DNA of 57,446 bases from Pseudomonadota bacterium. Its GTDB lineage: Bacteria > Pseudomonadota > Alphaproteobacteria > Rhizobiales > Aestuariivirgaceae. The translations under genes and the position numbers were made by a program. Under the pieces are notes generated by a model. It was not told where the DNA came from. It saw nothing but the letters and a program-made list of their open reading frames with translations, and did no database searches. The DNA lies in the NCBI GenBank assembly GCA_963205315.1, contig CAUJIO010000085.1, positions 1 to 57,446 on the forward strand, read 5' to 3'. Positions within the stretch are counted from its first letter, which is position 1. Every line of letters starts with the position of its first letter. Shown in pieces: positions 1-14,760 of this stretch.

Positions 1-1320
<1,320 letters not shown>

Positions 1321-2751
1321 TTATGCGTTGAGAAGTTTGCGATAGAGAGCGGCGTAGACAGAGGCGCTGCGGTCCCACGACACGTCGGACCCCATGCCGC
1401 GCAACTGCATCTTGCGCCACGAGGCCTTGTCCTCGAAGCAAGCCGCTGCGCGCGCCAGCGCATTTTCGAGCGATGGCTGGTCGACGGGCGAAAACTGGAA
1501 GCCGGTGGCGACGCCGGCATTGAGGGCGGCGTCATTGGCATCGATGACCGTATCGGCAAGTCCCCCGGTGCGGGCGACCACCGGCACGCAGCCATAGCGC
1601 AGGCCATAGAGCTGGGTGAGACCGCAAGGCTCGAAACGCGACGGCACGAGAATGGTGTCGCAACCTGCCTGCACCAGATGCGATTGTGCTTCGTCGTAAC
1701 CCAAAAGCACGCCGATGCGTCCCGGATGGCGGTCTGCCGCGGCCATGATTTCGCGCTCGATCGCTGCCTCTCCGGTGCCGATCAGGGCAAGCCGCGCGCC
1801 TGAGGCCACCAGCGCATCGAGGCTTGCGGCGAAGATATCCATGCCTTTCTGCCAGGTGAGCCGGCTCACCACGCCGTGCAGAATGCCGTCACCCGGTTCA
1901 AGCTTGAAACGGGCCTCGAGGGCGCGCTTGTTCGCGCTGCGCTTGTCGGCTGTCTTCGCCGAATAATGTGCGGCAATGCTGGAGTCGGTCGCTGGGTCCC
2001 ACACACCGGTGTCGATGCCATTGACGATGCCGCTGACCACATTGCGCCTTGCGCGCAACAACCCGTCGAGACCCATGCCATATTCGGGCGTGCAGATTTC
2101 CTGCGCATATGTCGGGCTTACCGTGGTGATGGCATCTGCGGTTGCCAGCCCGCCCTTGAGGAAGCAGACGCTGCCATAATACTCAACGCCATCGATCGAG
2201 AAGGCAGAGGCAGGCAATCCCAGTGATCCGAACAGCGAGGCCGGAAACTGGCCCTGGAAGGCGATATTGTGCACCGTCATCAAGCTCTTCGGCCCGCCGC
2301 GGAATCTCAGGTAAACGGGTGCGAGTGCTGCCTGCCAGTCATGCGCATGCAGGATGTCGGCGTGATATCCGGCAACTGAGCCCGAAGCAAGATCGGCAGC
2401 GGCAATCGACAGTGCGCCATAGCGCTGGCCATTGTCGCCCCAGTCCTTGCCGTCCGGTCCGAGATAGATGTTGCCGGACCGGTTGTAGAGATGCGGCGCG
2501 TCGACAGCGACAATGTCGATGCCTTTCGCTGTGCCGCGCAACAGCCGCACTTCGCCTCCGAAGAGATCGGCATAGCGGTGGATCTCGATACCGTTCTGCA
2601 GCGCCGCCATCACGGCGGGATAGCCGGGAACGATCGACAGCATGTCGATGCCATGCGGTTTCAGGGCTGCCGGCAGCGCACCCGTCACATCGGCGAGCCC
2701 ACCGGTCTTGACCAGCGGAAACAGCTCGGAAGATGCCGAAAGGACCTTCAT
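1321..2751 (-). CDS. glgA: Glycogen synthase (ADP-glucose, GT5)
   Basis: Transfers glucose from ADP-glucose to the non-reducing end of alpha-1,4-glucan. The 476-residue length is normal for bacterial GlgA. The N-terminal Rossmann domain carries the ADP-glucose binding motif KTGGLADV (from Lys15). The C-terminal GT-B domain has the [17 protein letters not shown] motif with the conserved Glu near residue 370-380. Its ATG overlaps the glgC stop by four bases (ATGA), implying translational coupling, and pgm follows after 9 bases. Confidence 0.97.
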   Translation of the reverse strand: MKVLSASSELFPLVKTGGLADVTGALPAALKPHGIDMLSIVPGYPAVMAALQNGIEIHRYADLFGGEVRLLRGTAKGIDIVAVDAPHLYNRSGNIYLGPDGKDWGDNGQRYGALSIAAADLASGSVAGYHADILHAHDWQAALAPVYLRFRGGPKSLMTVHNIAFQGQFPASLFGSLGLPASAFSIDGVEYYGSVCFLKGGLATADAITTVSPTYAQEICTPEYGMGLDGLLRARRNVVSGIVNGIDTGVWDPATDSSIAAHYSAKTADKRSANKRALEARFKLEPGDGILHGVVSRLTWQKGMDIFAASLDALVASGARLALIGTGEAAIEREIMAAADRHPGRIGVLLGYDEAQSHLVQAGCDTILVPSRFEPCGLTQLYGLRYGCVPVVARTGGLADTVIDANDAALNAGVATGFQFSPVDQPSLENALARAAACFEDKASWRKMQLRGMGSDVSWDRSASVYAALYRKLLNA

Positions 2752-4013
2752 CCGTTGAGCCGGTCGATCATCGGCTGGGTAATCAGGCAGACGCCATTCG
2801 CGGTGCGCCGGAAGCGCTTGGCATCGCTATCCGGATCTTCACCGACAACGAGGCCTTCCGGAATGAGGACGCCACTGTCGATCACCACTTTCTTGAGCGA
2901 GCAATTGCGGCTGACATTGACATGCGGCAGCAGCACCGCCTGCTCCAGATTGCTGTAGGAGTTCACCTTCACGCCGGTGAACAGCAGACTTTGAGACACC
3001 GACGCGCCTGACACCAGGCAGCCGCCTGACACCAGCGAGGCCACAGCCTGTCCCCGCCGCCCGTCGATGTCGTGCACGAACTTGGCCGGCGGCGTCACTT
3101 CGCCGTACGTCCAGATCGGCCAGTCGCGGTCATAGAGATCGAGAGCCGGAAGAGTCTGGGTGAGATCGATGTTGGCTTCCCAATAGGCATCGACGGTGCC
3201 CACATCGCGCCAATACGCTTCGGCCTCTTGCGCCGAGCGGACGCAGGAGTTGGTGAAGCGGTGCGCAACCGCCTTGCCGCCGTTGACGATGTTCGGAATG
3301 ATGTCCTTGCCGAAATCGCGGCTCGACTTCGGATCGGCGGCATCGCGGCGCAACTGGTCGGCAAGGAAATTGGTCTCGAAGACGTAAATGCCCATCGACG
3401 CCAGCGCCATGCTCTCGTTGCCGGGAATGCCGGGCGGATCCTTCGGCTTCTCGAGGAAGGCGGTGATGCGGTCCTGCGTGTCGACATGCATGACGCCGAA
3501 GCCGGTGGCTTCCATGCGCGGCACTTCAAGGCAGCCGATGGTGACATCAGCACCTGAATCGACATGCTGCTGCAGCATCAGCTCATAGTCCATCTTGTAG
3601 ATGTGATCGCCCGCCAGCACGACCATGTATTTGACGCCATGCGTCTCGATGATGTCGAGGTTCTGGTAGATGGCATCGGCCGTACCGGCATACCATTGGT
3701 CCTCTGAGACGCGCTGCGAGGCGGGAAGAATGTCGAAGCTCTCGTTGCGCTCCGGACGGAAGAAGTTCCAGCCGCGCTGCATATGGCGGATCAGGCTGTG
3801 CGCCTTGTATTGCGTGGCAACACCGATGCGGCGAATGCCTGAGTTGAGGGCATTCGACAGGGCAAAATCGATGATGCGGGATTTGCCGCCGAATGGGACT
3901 GCGGGCTTGGCGCGGCGGTCCGTCAATTCCATCAGGCGGCTGCCGCGCCCTCCCGCCAGCACATAAGCCATGGCGTCACGGGCCAGTGGTGCAACCTTCC
4001 GATATTCAGCCAT
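2748..4013 (-). CDS. glgC: Glucose-1-phosphate adenylyltransferase (ADP-glucose pyrophosphorylase)
   Basis: Makes ADP-glucose from glucose-1-phosphate and ATP, the committed and allosterically regulated step of bacterial glycogen synthesis. The 421-residue protein begins with a nucleotidyltransferase domain with [20 protein letters not shown] (about residues 20-39), including the pyrophosphorylase signature and a Lys near 37. The C-terminal part is a left-handed beta-helix. The gene overlaps glgA by four bases and follows glgB after a 29-base gap. The length and order match the Agrobacterium-type enzyme, but effector specificity cannot be read from the sequence. Confidence 0.97.
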   Translation of the reverse strand: MAEYRKVAPLARDAMAYVLAGGRGSRLMELTDRRAKPAVPFGGKSRIIDFALSNALNSGIRRIGVATQYKAHSLIRHMQRGWNFFRPERNESFDILPASQRVSEDQWYAGTADAIYQNLDIIETHGVKYMVVLAGDHIYKMDYELMLQQHVDSGADVTIGCLEVPRMEATGFGVMHVDTQDRITAFLEKPKDPPGIPGNESMALASMGIYVFETNFLADQLRRDAADPKSSRDFGKDIIPNIVNGGKAVAHRFTNSCVRSAQEAEAYWRDVGTVDAYWEANIDLTQTLPALDLYDRDWPIWTYGEVTPPAKFVHDIDGRRGQAVASLVSGGCLVSGASVSQSLLFTGVKVNSYSNLEQAVLLPHVNVSRNCSLKKVVIDSGVLIPEGLVVGEDPDSDAKRFRRTANGVCLITQPMIDRLNG

Positions 4014-4042
4014 ATTAATTCTCCCATGTGGCCGGCAGTTTC

Positions 4043-6238
<2,196 letters not shown>

Positions 6239-6251
6239 CTTGGGTCAACTC

Positions 6252-8696
6252 CTAGGCTGTGGGTACATTCCAGATATCGCGGGCATACTCACGGATCGTC
6301 CGGTCGGATGAGAACCAACCCATGTTCACCGTATTGAGGATTGCCTTGTCCGTCCAGTCCTGCGTCTTGCGCCAAATACTGGCGACATCGCGCTGGGCCT
6401 TGGCATAGGCGTCGAAATCGGCGGCCACCATGAACCAGTCGCCATGGTAGAGGGAATCGATGATCGGCCGGTAGCGGTTGGCGTCACCCGGCGAGAAGAC
6501 ACCGGAACCCAGCGCATCGAGAACCCCCTTGAGATCGGGCGAGCCCTCGATGACGGCGCCCGCGTCATGACCCTTGTGGCGCTTGTCCTCGACCTCTTCG
6601 GCGGTCATGCCGAAGATTACCATGTTCTCGCGTCCGACTTGCTCCATCATCTCGACATTGGCGCCGTCGAGCGTACCGATGGTGAGCGCCCCATTGAGTG
6701 CGAACTTCATGTTGCCGGTGCCGGAGGCTTCCATGCCGGCGGTCGAGATCTGTTCGGAGAGATCGGCCGCAGGAACGATCGCCTCGGCCAGCGAGACATT
6801 GTAGTTGGGAATGAAGACGACCTTCAGCAGGTCACGGATGTCGGGATCGTTGTTGACGACCTCGGCCACGTCATTGACCAGCTTGATGATGAGCTTTGCC
6901 TGCGCATAACTCGCCGCCGCCTTGCCGGCGAAGATCTTGACGCGCGGTGCCCACGGCCGGTCGGGGTGCGCCCGCATCGAATTATACAGCGCGATCGTCT
7001 CGAGGATATTGAGCAGCTGGCGCTTGTATTCGTGGATGCGCTTTACATGCACGTCGAACATCGCAGATGGATCGACCTTCAGCCCCTTGCGCGCTGATAT
7101 CAGGTTGGAGAGCTCGTCCTTGTTGTGCCGCTTGATGGCCATGAAACGCTGCCGGAAGCTCGCATCCTTTACGGCGTCGCGGGCCTTGGTCAGGGTTGAG
7201 GCATCGTCCATCACGTCTGTGCCGGTGGCCTCACGCAGCAGCTGCGTAAGATCCGGATTGACGCCGAGCAGCCAGCGTCTGGGTGTGATGCCGTTGGTCT
7301 TGTTGTTGATGCGGCCCGGATAGAGCGTGTTGAGATCGCGGAACACGCTCTGCTTCATCAATGTCGTGTGCAAAGCAGAGACGCCGTTGATGCTGTGCGA
7401 TCCCGCGAAGGCCAGTTGCCCCATGCGCACGCGCCTGCCGTTGTGCTCGTCGATGAGCGACACCGAGGCCAGGAAGTCGGGCGTCGATTTGGTGAGCTTC
7501 TGCGCTTCGGCGATGAGCTTGGCATTGATCGAGTAGACGATCTGCATATGGCGGGGCAATACATGCTCGAACAAATGCACCGGCCAGCTCTCGAGCGCCT
7601 CCGGCAACAGGGTGTGATTGGTATATCCAATGCAGCCCTTGGTGATCTCCCACGCCTCGTCCCATTCGAGATTGTGATTGTCGACCAGGATTCGCATCAA
7701 CTCGGCCACGGCCACGGCGGGATGCGTGTCGTTCAGCTGGATGGCCACCTTGTCGGCCAGCGAGCGGACCTCGTCATACTGCTGCATGTGACGGCGGATG
7801 ATGTCCTGCAGCGAGGCCGAGGTGAAGAAATATTCCTGGCGCAGACGCAGTTCCTGTCCTGCCGGAGTCGAGTCTGAGGGGTAGAGCACGCGCGTGATGA
7901 TCTCGGCCTTGTTGCTCTCGCCGAGAGCGCCTGCGTAGTCACCGCTGTTGAAGGCATCGAGGCGGATTGGATCGACGGCGCGCGCCGTCCACAAGCGCAG
8001 CGTGTTGACGCGCTTGCCCCGCCAGCCGACCATGGGAGTATCGAAGGCCGAGGCCAGAAGCTTCTCGGCCGGCTTCCAGCGGCGTTGCTGCTTGTTGCCG
8101 GTTTCGAGACCCGGCACCACCTGTCCGCCGAAGCCGATTTCATAGGCTGCCTCGCGCCGCGCGAATTCCCACGGGTTGCCGTGTTCGAGCCAGTTCTCAG
8201 GCAGTTCGACCTGCCAGCCATCGACGATCTTCTGTCGGAACAGGCCGTGATTGTAGCGAATGCCGTAGCCATAAGCGGGAATGTCGAGGCTCGCCATGCT
8301 CTCCATGAAGCACGCGGCGAGACGGCCGAGGCCGCCGTTGCCGAGCGCGGCATCGGGTTCCAGCGCTTCGACAAGATCGATGTCGACGTTCAATGCCTGC
8401 AGCGCCTTGGTGAAGGCGTCGTTCAGTTCGAGGTTGGTGAGGGCATCGCGCAGCAACCGGCCGATGAGGAATTCGAGCGACAGGTAATAAACCCGCTTCG
8501 CCTTGGTCTGGTAGGCGCGTTTCGTCGATTCCATCCAGCGGTCGATGATGCGGTCGCGCAGCGCCAGCACGGTGGCGTTGAGCCAGTCATGGCGCTTGGC
8601 AACGGCCGGATCCTTGCCGATCGAATAGGCGAGCTTTTCGAGAATCTCGGCGCGAATGGTTTCGGGATCGGTTCCGCGCGGTGCTGGCTTGTTCAT
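6252..8696 (-). CDS. glgP: Glycogen/maltodextrin phosphorylase (GT35)
   Basis: Phosphorolyses glycogen to glucose-1-phosphate using pyridoxal phosphate. The frame can be read from a TTG at 8762, but I place the start at ATG 8694-8696. The protein then begins MNKPAPRG and has 814 residues, close to the E. coli length, and the TTG lies inside a good promoter -35 box. The PLP region GTGNMKFALNGALTIGTLDG is intact, with the Schiff-base Lys in GNMKF. LEALEPDAALGNGGLGRLAA is the usual N-terminal phosphorylase block. It is the first gene of the glgPBCA-pgm operon, so breakdown and synthesis are co-transcribed. Confidence 0.95.
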   Translation of the reverse strand: MNKPAPRGTDPETIRAEILEKLAYSIGKDPAVAKRHDWLNATVLALRDRIIDRWMESTKRAYQTKAKRVYYLSLEFLIGRLLRDALTNLELNDAFTKALQALNVDIDLVEALEPDAALGNGGLGRLAACFMESMASLDIPAYGYGIRYNHGLFRQKIVDGWQVELPENWLEHGNPWEFARREAAYEIGFGGQVVPGLETGNKQQRRWKPAEKLLASAFDTPMVGWRGKRVNTLRLWTARAVDPIRLDAFNSGDYAGALGESNKAEIITRVLYPSDSTPAGQELRLRQEYFFTSASLQDIIRRHMQQYDEVRSLADKVAIQLNDTHPAVAVAELMRILVDNHNLEWDEAWEITKGCIGYTNHTLLPEALESWPVHLFEHVLPRHMQIVYSINAKLIAEAQKLTKSTPDFLASVSLIDEHNGRRVRMGQLAFAGSHSINGVSALHTTLMKQSVFRDLNTLYPGRINNKTNGITPRRWLLGVNPDLTQLLREATGTDVMDDASTLTKARDAVKDASFRQRFMAIKRHNKDELSNLISARKGLKVDPSAMFDVHVKRIHEYKRQLLNILETIALYNSMRAHPDRPWAPRVKIFAGKAAASYAQAKLIIKLVNDVAEVVNNDPDIRDLLKVVFIPNYNVSLAEAIVPAADLSEQISTAGMEASGTGNMKFALNGALTIGTLDGANVEMMEQVGRENMVIFGMTAEEVEDKRHKGHDAGAVIEGSPDLKGVLDALGSGVFSPGDANRYRPIIDSLYHGDWFMVAADFDAYAKAQRDVASIWRKTQDWTDKAILNTVNMGWFSSDRTIREYARDIWNVPTA

Positions 8697-8733
8697 CTGT
8701 CGACTGTTCCCATCCCAATTGCAAGGGGGCCGC

Positions 8734-8762
8734 TTATAGGTGAACAGCCCCGGCCGATGCAA
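8734..8762 (-). promoter_or_regulatory. Predicted sigma-70 promoter of the glg operon
   Basis: Read on the minus strand, TTGCAT (8757-8762), a 17-base spacer and CTATAA (8734-8739) fit the alphaproteobacterial consensus. Transcription would begin about 30 bases before the glgP ATG. This position also argues against translation starting at the upstream TTG. Confidence 0.55.
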
Positions 8763-8772
8763 CGCTGGGAAT

Positions 8773-8797
8773 AATAAATCAATCCACGTGATTTATT
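8773..8797. promoter_or_regulatory. AT-rich 9-bp inverted repeat upstream of glgP
   Basis: AATAAATCA and TGATTTATT form perfect arms around a 7-base centre, just upstream of the predicted glgP promoter. A second promoter-like pair on the minus strand, TTGAAT (8795-8800) and TATTAT (8771-8776), overlaps it. It could be an operator for glycogen control. It could also be a terminator for the converging DMT gene side, but it lacks a GC-rich stem, so I prefer an operator. Confidence 0.4.
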
Positions 8798-8824
8798 CAA
8801 GAAGATTCTGCAACTGCCTGAAAA

Positions 8825-9691
8825 TCAGGCCGGATTGAACGACATGCTGGCGACACCCCCAACGATCATCAGAATGCCCAGCCATTGTCCGGCAGTGACC
8901 TTCTCCTTCAGGAAAATCATCGCCAGGACGACGCTAATGGCACCGTAAGCTGAAATGCCGACGGCGGCGAATTCCTTGCCCGGAAGATGCCCCGATGCGT
9001 TGACGGCAATGACGCCAAGTACATCGAGGCCGCCCATCACCACGATCCCGAGCCAGTGCCTGACAGAGAGCGGCAGCACCTTCGCATCGCTCAACATGAA
9101 GGGCAGAATGGTCAGGAGCGCGGTTGGCCGCGACAGCCATGTCGCCTCGACCTCACCGACGGCAACCGCCGCACTCTGGCCAAGGACGATGGACGAGGAA
9201 TAGCCGAGAACCGAGATCAGGCAGAATAACAGTAGCACCGGCAATTTCCCCGGTTCGACGGCATTGATGCCGCTATTGGCATGGCCCGACCGGGCCACGA
9301 TTACCGCCCCCGCCAGTGCTGCCGCAACGGCGGACCATTGCAGGGCTGTGGGTTCCACGCCGTTGAAGACGCCCCACAGCACGGCCAGCACCGGATAGAT
9401 GGCGGTCACCGGTCCAACCAGCGAGATTGGCCCGAGGCTGAAGGCCTTGAACAACCCGCCGACGCCCAGGCCGTAGACGAGCCCGAGAAGCAGGCCGGAC
9501 TTGATGCCGGGCCAGGTGGCCTGCCAGATCGTGCCCGTCGCCATGACGTAGACGGACAGCAGCAAGCCGCCGGCAACAATCACCAGCGCTGCCATGCGGA
9601 ACGCGCCAACGCGTGCCGCAAGGCTTCGGGCGACAACATCGTGCAGCGACCAGCAGACGGCGGCGAAGACGCCGAATAGCACAGCAAGCAT
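8825..9691 (-). CDS. EamA/DMT-family transporter
   Basis: Inner-membrane protein of the drug/metabolite transporter superfamily. It is 288 residues from the chosen ATG at 9691, and about ten hydrophobic segments form two EamA halves. The family exports amino acids, nucleosides or other small metabolites. The substrate cannot be predicted. The frame extends upstream to 9796, but that extension is Arg-rich and soluble, whereas the protein from 9691 starts MLAVLFGVFAAVCWSLHD, a typical first DMT helix. It is transcribed divergently from sdaA, so a serine-related export role is possible but is inference only. Confidence 0.8.
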   Translation of the reverse strand: MLAVLFGVFAAVCWSLHDVVARSLAARVGAFRMAALVIVAGGLLLSVYVMATGTIWQATWPGIKSGLLLGLVYGLGVGGLFKAFSLGPISLVGPVTAIYPVLAVLWGVFNGVEPTALQWSAVAAALAGAVIVARSGHANSGINAVEPGKLPVLLLFCLISVLGYSSSIVLGQSAAVAVGEVEATWLSRPTALLTILPFMLSDAKVLPLSVRHWLGIVVMGGLDVLGVIAVNASGHLPGKEFAAVGISAYGAISVVLAMIFLKEKVTAGQWLGILMIVGGVASMSFNPA

Positions 9692-9870
9692 AGGTGAGCG
9701 GTTCCCATTTTGACGGGTGTATCCCGCCTTGACCGCCATAAGAGCATGGCGCAACCTGAGCCGGTATTGCAAAGACCGCAAGGCCTGCGGCGGCACGTCT
9801 GCCGTTTCCGGACGAAAATGTGGCAGTCCCGGCCATGCCCATCGTCATGTGCCATGCTGAGGTGTCGTCC

Positions 9871-11259
9871 ATGTTTCTATCAGTCTTCGAGATCTTCAAA
9901 ATCGGCATTGGACCCTCGAGTTCGCACACGGTGGGACCGATGGTGGCCGCGCGGCGCTTTCTCGAGAGCGCCTGTGCCGCCTCGTTGCCGCGCACCGGCC
10001 GCCTCACCGTTACGCTGCATGGGTCGCTAGCCTTCACCGGCAAGGGCCACGGCACCGACCGCGCCGTTATTCTGGGCCTCGCGGGCGAGCGGCCCGATAC
10101 GATGGACCCCGACCGCGTCGATGAAGTGCTGCAGCAGATGACTGCCAACGCCTCCATCACATTGGCAAACGGCCACGTGCTCGGCTTCAATCCGGTGCGC
10201 GACGTGATCTTCGACTTCGGCCCGGCGCTGAAGGGCCACGCCAACGGCATGGTGTTCCGCATTCTCGATGATGACAACAATACGCTGCTGGGCGAGACCT
10301 ACTTCTCGATCGGCGGCGGCTTTGTGCAGACAGAGTCTGAGCGCCAGGACTCGGTGACCAGCGGCAGGTCGGCAGTCGCCCCGCTCGTCGTGCCCTATCC
10401 CTTCCACACCGCGGCAGACATGCTGCGCATGGGGCGCGAGTCTGGCCTCACCATCGCCGCCATGAAACGCGCCAACGAAACCGTGGGTCAGAGCGACGAG
10501 CAACTCGATGCCAGCCTCGATCGCATCTGGCATGCGATGCGCGACTGCATGAACCGCGGTCTGTCGATCAGCGGCACCTTGCCTGGCGGCCTCAAGATCA
10601 AGCGCCGCGCCGCCGAGATTCACGCCAAGCTGAAAGACGAGCAGGGCAACAATGCCATCCAGCCGCACCGGCTGATGGATTGGCTCTCGGTCTATGCCAT
10701 GGCGGTGAATGAGGAAAACGCCGCTGGCGGCCGCGTCGTCACCGCTCCCACCAACGGCGCCGCTGGCGTCATCCCCGCGACGATCCGCTATTATCTCGAC
10801 CACTGCCTTGGCGCCGACATCAACGGCATCCGCACCTTCCTGCTGGCAGCAGCGGCGATCGGCGGCCTGATCAAGCACAATGCCTCGATCTCGGGTGCGG
10901 AAGTGGGCTGTCAAGGGGAAGTGGGCTCGGCTTCGGCCATGGCCGCTGCGGGACTTTGCGCGGCGTTGGGCGGCAGCAACGAGCAGGTGGAAAATGCCGC
11001 AGAGATCGCACTGGAGCATCATCTGGGAATGACATGCGACCCTGTCGGTGGACTGGTCCAGGTGCCCTGCATCGAGCGCAATGCCTTCGGCGCGGTGAAG
11101 GCCGTCACTGCGGCGTCCCTGGCACTGCGTGGTGACGGCACGCATTTCGTGCCCCTCGACACTTGCGTCGAGACCATGCGTCAGACTGGCCTTGACATGA
11201 GCGAGCGCTACAAGGAAACCTCGACCGGCGGCCTTGCGGTAAACGTTGTGGAGTGCTGA
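9871..11259 (+). CDS. sdaA: L-serine ammonia-lyase, iron-sulfur type
   Basis: Deaminates L-serine to pyruvate and ammonia with a [4Fe-4S] cluster. The single 462-residue chain fuses beta and alpha domains as in proteobacterial SdaA. The N-terminus reads [20 protein letters not shown], the serine-binding SSSHT block. Three candidate cluster cysteines are present: one in GCQGEVGS and two in [13 protein letters not shown] start at ATG 9871, which has GAGGTG eight bases upstream. An upstream in-frame start at 9820 would add residues not found in the family. The acyl-CoA dehydrogenase gene follows 9 bases later. Confidence 0.95.
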   Translation: MFLSVFEIFKIGIGPSSSHTVGPMVAARRFLESACAASLPRTGRLTVTLHGSLAFTGKGHGTDRAVILGLAGERPDTMDPDRVDEVLQQMTANASITLANGHVLGFNPVRDVIFDFGPALKGHANGMVFRILDDDNNTLLGETYFSIGGGFVQTESERQDSVTSGRSAVAPLVVPYPFHTAADMLRMGRESGLTIAAMKRANETVGQSDEQLDASLDRIWHAMRDCMNRGLSISGTLPGGLKIKRRAAEIHAKLKDEQGNNAIQPHRLMDWLSVYAMAVNEENAAGGRVVTAPTNGAAGVIPATIRYYLDHCLGADINGIRTFLLAAAAIGGLIKHNASISGAEVGCQGEVGSASAMAAAGLCAALGGSNEQVENAAEIALEHHLGMTCDPVGGLVQVPCIERNAFGAVKAVTAASLALRGDGTHFVPLDTCVETMRQTGLDMSERYKETSTGGLAVNVVEC

Positions 11260-11268
11260 TAATGGCTC

Positions 11269-13038
11269 ATGCCCCACTATTCAGCTCCGCTTCGCGACCA
11301 TCTCTTCTGTCTGTATGAACTCTTCGACTTCGACGGCCACACTGCCCTTCCTGGTTTCGAAGCCTTCTCGCGCGATGTGATCGAGGCCGTGCTGGAGCAA
11401 TCCGGCCGCTTTGCCTCGGAAGTGCTGTTGCCGCTCAATCGCTCCGCCGACGAGGAAGGTGCCCGGTTCAGTCAGGGTACAGTGACGACTCCGAAGGGTT
11501 TCCGTGAGGCCTACCGGGCGCTGGTTGACGGCGGCTGGCCCTCGCTCTCCTGCAATCCTGAAGATGGCGGACAGGGTATGCCGCACATGATCAACTTCCT
11601 CTTCGAGGAAATGATGAATGCCGCGTGTCTCTCCTTCGGACTCTTTCCGGGGTTGAACCGCGGCGCCTATGTCGCCATGTCGCGCCATGGCAACGCCGCG
11701 CAGCGGGCCCTCTATGCGCCGCGCCTGGCAAGCGGTGAATGGGCCGGCGCCATGTGTCTCACCGAAGCGCATTGCGGAACGGATCTCGGGCTCATGCGCA
11801 CGCGCGCCGAACCGCAGGATGACGGCAGCTATGCCATCACCGGCACCAAGATATTCATTTCCGCCGGCGAGCATGATCTGACACCCAACATCGTCTATCT
11901 CGTGCTGGCTCGCCTGCCCGATGCGCCGAAGGGAACAAAGGGCATCAGCCTCTTCGTCGTGCCCAAGGTGCTGGTGGACCAGGATGGTGCACTGGGCGCG
12001 CGCAACGGCGTGTCCTGCGGTGCCATCGAACAGAAGATGGGGATGCACGCCAGCCCGACCTGCGTGATGAACTTCGATGCGGCCACCGGCTGGCTGATGG
12101 GCGAGCCGCATCAGGGTCTCAAGGCCATGTTCGCGATGATGAACACCGAGCGTATCGCTGTGGGTATTCAAGGCCTCGCCATTGCCGAGGCGTCCTATCA
12201 GAATGCAGTGAACTATGCCCGCCAGCGCCTGCAGGGCCGCGCGCCACGTGGAGCACAAAATCCCACCGCCCCTGCCGATCCCATCATCGTTCATCCTGAT
12301 GTGCGCCGCATGCTGTTGACGCAGAAGGCACTGATCGAGGGTGCGCGTATGCTGGCGCTGTGGGCAGCGCAGATGCTCGATGTCTCGGAGCATCATGCCG
12401 ATCCCGGGATGCGGAAATCTGCCGACGATTTCGTTCAGCTGATGACGCCGGTGGTGAAGGCCTTCCTCACCGACACGGGAAGCGATGTCGCCAACATCGG
12501 CATGCAGGTTCTGGGCGGCCACGGCTTTGTCCGCGCCAACGGGCAGGAACAATTCGTGCGTGATGTGCGCGTGACGCAAATCTATGAAGGTACCAATGGC
12601 ATCCAGTCTGCCGACCTTCTTGGCCGCAAGGTGCTGCACCTCGGCCTGTTCGATGTCTTTGCACGGCCTGTGGCAGCCTTCATCTCCGCCAATGAGGGTA
12701 ATGACGCACTGGCCGAGTTCGTCGCTCCGCTTGCCGCCGCTCACGATCTTCTGGAGGATGCGACGGCCACCATCCAGCAGCGCGCAGCGGCAAACGCCGA
12801 TGAAGTTGGCAGCGGCGCGGTCGATTACATGCGGCTCTTCGCCCTCACGGCGTTGAGTTACCTCTGGGCCCGCGCCGCCGAAGTGTCACTGCCGAAAAGC
12901 AACGACGGCTTCCACCGCGCCAAGCTGGCGACCGCCCGCTTCTTCATGCAGCGCATCCTGCCGCAAACCGCAGCGCTGCATGCCATCATCGTGGCCGGTG
13001 CAGATCCCGTGATGGAACTCGACGAGGCAATGTTCTAG
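11269..13038 (+). CDS. Acyl-CoA dehydrogenase with C-terminal extension (DmdC-like group)
   Basis: FAD-dependent acyl-CoA dehydrogenase of the long (about 590-residue) subgroup, with an extra C-terminal domain. Visible blocks are an N-terminal helical region from [29 protein letters not shown] (substrate/FAD region), and [20 protein letters not shown], which holds the catalytic-base region. This architecture covers FadE-like enzymes and DmdC (3-methylthiopropanoyl-CoA dehydrogenase), and sequence reading alone cannot choose. It follows sdaA closely on the same strand. Its stop overlaps the convergent pgi stop inside a CTAG. Confidence 0.9.
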   Translation: MPHYSAPLRDHLFCLYELFDFDGHTALPGFEAFSRDVIEAVLEQSGRFASEVLLPLNRSADEEGARFSQGTVTTPKGFREAYRALVDGGWPSLSCNPEDGGQGMPHMINFLFEEMMNAACLSFGLFPGLNRGAYVAMSRHGNAAQRALYAPRLASGEWAGAMCLTEAHCGTDLGLMRTRAEPQDDGSYAITGTKIFISAGEHDLTPNIVYLVLARLPDAPKGTKGISLFVVPKVLVDQDGALGARNGVSCGAIEQKMGMHASPTCVMNFDAATGWLMGEPHQGLKAMFAMMNTERIAVGIQGLAIAEASYQNAVNYARQRLQGRAPRGAQNPTAPADPIIVHPDVRRMLLTQKALIEGARMLALWAAQMLDVSEHHADPGMRKSADDFVQLMTPVVKAFLTDTGSDVANIGMQVLGGHGFVRANGQEQFVRDVRVTQIYEGTNGIQSADLLGRKVLHLGLFDVFARPVAAFISANEGNDALAEFVAPLAAAHDLLEDATATIQQRAAANADEVGSGAVDYMRLFALTALSYLWARAAEVSLPKSNDGFHRAKLATARFFMQRILPQTAALHAIIVAGADPVMELDEAMF

Positions 13039-14648
13039 CGCAACCGGCGCAGATGGTCGTTCAAGCCCGCCGTCGATGCGTCGAGTCCTTCGGTGCTCTT
13101 CTTGCCTTCGACGACCGGCTGCAGCCCGGTTGCCAGTTCCTTGCCGAGCTCCACGCCCCATTGGTCGAAGGCGTTGATGTTCCAGATGGCCGCTTCCACG
13201 AAGACGCGATGCTCATAAAGCGCGATGAGCCGGCCAAGTGTGAAGGGATCGAGCGTCCTGTAGGCCAGCGTGATCGACGGCCGGTTTCCGGCGAACACAC
13301 GGTGGGGGGCCAAGGTTTTTGCATCACCTTTGGATTTCCCCATCGCCAGCAGCTGTGCCTCGGCCTCCTTGAGTGTGCGTCCCTTCATCAGGGCCTGGCT
13401 CTGTGCCAGGCAATTGGCGACGAGCAACGCGTGATGCTCGTCCATGCCGGTTTCATGAGCTTGCGCGGCGATCTGGAATTCGACGGGAATAACGTCCGTA
13501 CCCTGATGAAGCAGCTGGAAGAAGGCATGCTGGCCATTGGTGCCGGGTTCGCCCCAGACGATGGGGCCGGTGGAGCCCCTGACTGCCGCGCCGGATTTCG
13601 TGACCCGCTTGCCGTTGGATTCCATGTCCAGCTGCTGCAGATAGGCGGCAAAGCGTGACAGCCGCTGGTCGTAAGGAATGATGGCGCGCGAGGGGTACCC
13701 GGCGACATTGCGATGCCACACGCCGATGAGACCCATCAGGATCGGCAGGTTCTCAAGCACCGGCGCATCGCGGAAATGCCGGTCCATCGCGTGGCCACCG
13801 TCGAGGAAGCGGCCGAAATTCTCAGGCCCGATGGCGATCATCAATGGCAGTCCGATGGCCGACCAGATCGAATAGCGTCCGCCCACCCAGTCCCAGAACC
13901 CGAAGATGCGGTTCTCGGCAATGCCGAAGGCCTTCACCTTGTCGATGGCGGTGGAGATCGCGGCGAAATGTTCGCCCACCTTGTCTTCGCCCAGCGCCGC
14001 GGCAATCCATTTGCGCGCCGTCCGGGCGTTGGTCATCGTCTCGATGGTGGTGAAGGTCTTGGACGCGATGAGGAACAGCGTCGTCTCAGGTTTCAGAACT
14101 TTCAGCGTGTCTGCGATATGCGCACCGTCGACGTTCGACACGTAGTGCAGGCGCGGTCCGTCATGATAGGGCGCCAGCGCCAGCGTCGTCATGGCGGGTC
14201 CCAGATCAGATCCACCAATGCCGATGTTGACGACGTCGGTGATCGCGCTGGTGCGGATCTCGCGCGCGAAAACGGCCATGGCGGCGAGTACCGCGTTGAT
14301 ATCCGGCATCACATCGCGGCCCGCCACCATCACCGGTGAATTGGACCGGTTGCGCAATGCCGTATGCAGCACGGCCCGGCCTTCGGTGGTGTTGATGATT
14401 TCGCCCGCGAACATGGAATCGCGTTTGGCTTCGACGTCGGCGGCCTTGGCGAGTGCCGTCAGCAGCTTCATCGTCCGCGTGTTGACGGCGCATTTGGAGA
14501 AATCCAGCAGCAGGTCATCGGCGCTGGCCGACAAGGCCGCAAAGCGCTGCGGGTCGCGCTCGAAGGCCTTTCGCATGTCCGTGGGCGCGCCCTTCTTGTG
14601 GTGCGCCTTGAGATCGGCCAATGCCTTGCGTGTATCGGGTTTTGCCAT
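13035..14648 (-). CDS. pgi: Glucose-6-phosphate isomerase
   Basis: Interconverts glucose-6-phosphate and fructose-6-phosphate in glycolysis and gluconeogenesis. The 537-residue protein carries [11 protein letters not shown] (phosphosugar binding), the Pgi signature around [15 protein letters not shown], and the C-terminal [12 protein letters not shown] block with the catalytic Lys. I start at ATG 14648 ([10 protein letters not shown]), five codons inside the longest frame. The gene is convergent with the acyl-CoA dehydrogenase gene, and both stop codons share the palindrome CTAG at 13035-13038. Confidence 0.96.
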   Translation of the reverse strand: MAKPDTRKALADLKAHHKKGAPTDMRKAFERDPQRFAALSASADDLLLDFSKCAVNTRTMKLLTALAKAADVEAKRDSMFAGEIINTTEGRAVLHTALRNRSNSPVMVAGRDVMPDINAVLAAMAVFAREIRTSAITDVVNIGIGGSDLGPAMTTLALAPYHDGPRLHYVSNVDGAHIADTLKVLKPETTLFLIASKTFTTIETMTNARTARKWIAAALGEDKVGEHFAAISTAIDKVKAFGIAENRIFGFWDWVGGRYSIWSAIGLPLMIAIGPENFGRFLDGGHAMDRHFRDAPVLENLPILMGLIGVWHRNVAGYPSRAIIPYDQRLSRFAAYLQQLDMESNGKRVTKSGAAVRGSTGPIVWGEPGTNGQHAFFQLLHQGTDVIPVEFQIAAQAHETGMDEHHALLVANCLAQSQALMKGRTLKEAEAQLLAMGKSKGDAKTLAPHRVFAGNRPSITLAYRTLDPFTLGRLIALYEHRVFVEAAIWNINAFDQWGVELGKELATGLQPVVEGKKSTEGLDASTAGLNDHLRRLR

Positions 14649-14676
14649 GCTCGTTCCCCACAAACTCTGGTCGTGA

Positions 14677-14740
14677 CGGCGAAAGCTGGCATCCCGCTCT
14701 CAAGACGTCAACGAAAGAAGCGGGACCCCGGCTTTCGCCG
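14677..14740. repeat. Long imperfect inverted repeat between pheT and pgi
   Basis: Arms 14677-14698 and 14719-14740 match at 19 of 22 positions as inverted repeats around a 20-base centre. The right arm contains a smaller perfect hairpin of its own, CCCCGGC-TTTC-GCCGGGG (14726-14743). The sequence resembles the short extragenic palindromes of the type CCCGGCGAAAGCCGGG that are common in alphaproteobacterial genomes. It may also act as a terminator after pheT, although there is no T-tract. Confidence 0.6.
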
Positions 14741-14760
14741 GGGTTACCGCAAGCGTACGG

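Noticed and set aside
9692-9870. Glycine or serine riboswitch upstream of sdaA
   Set aside because: The gap holds no recognisable conserved aptamer core, only short promoter-like fragments that do not have proper spacing.
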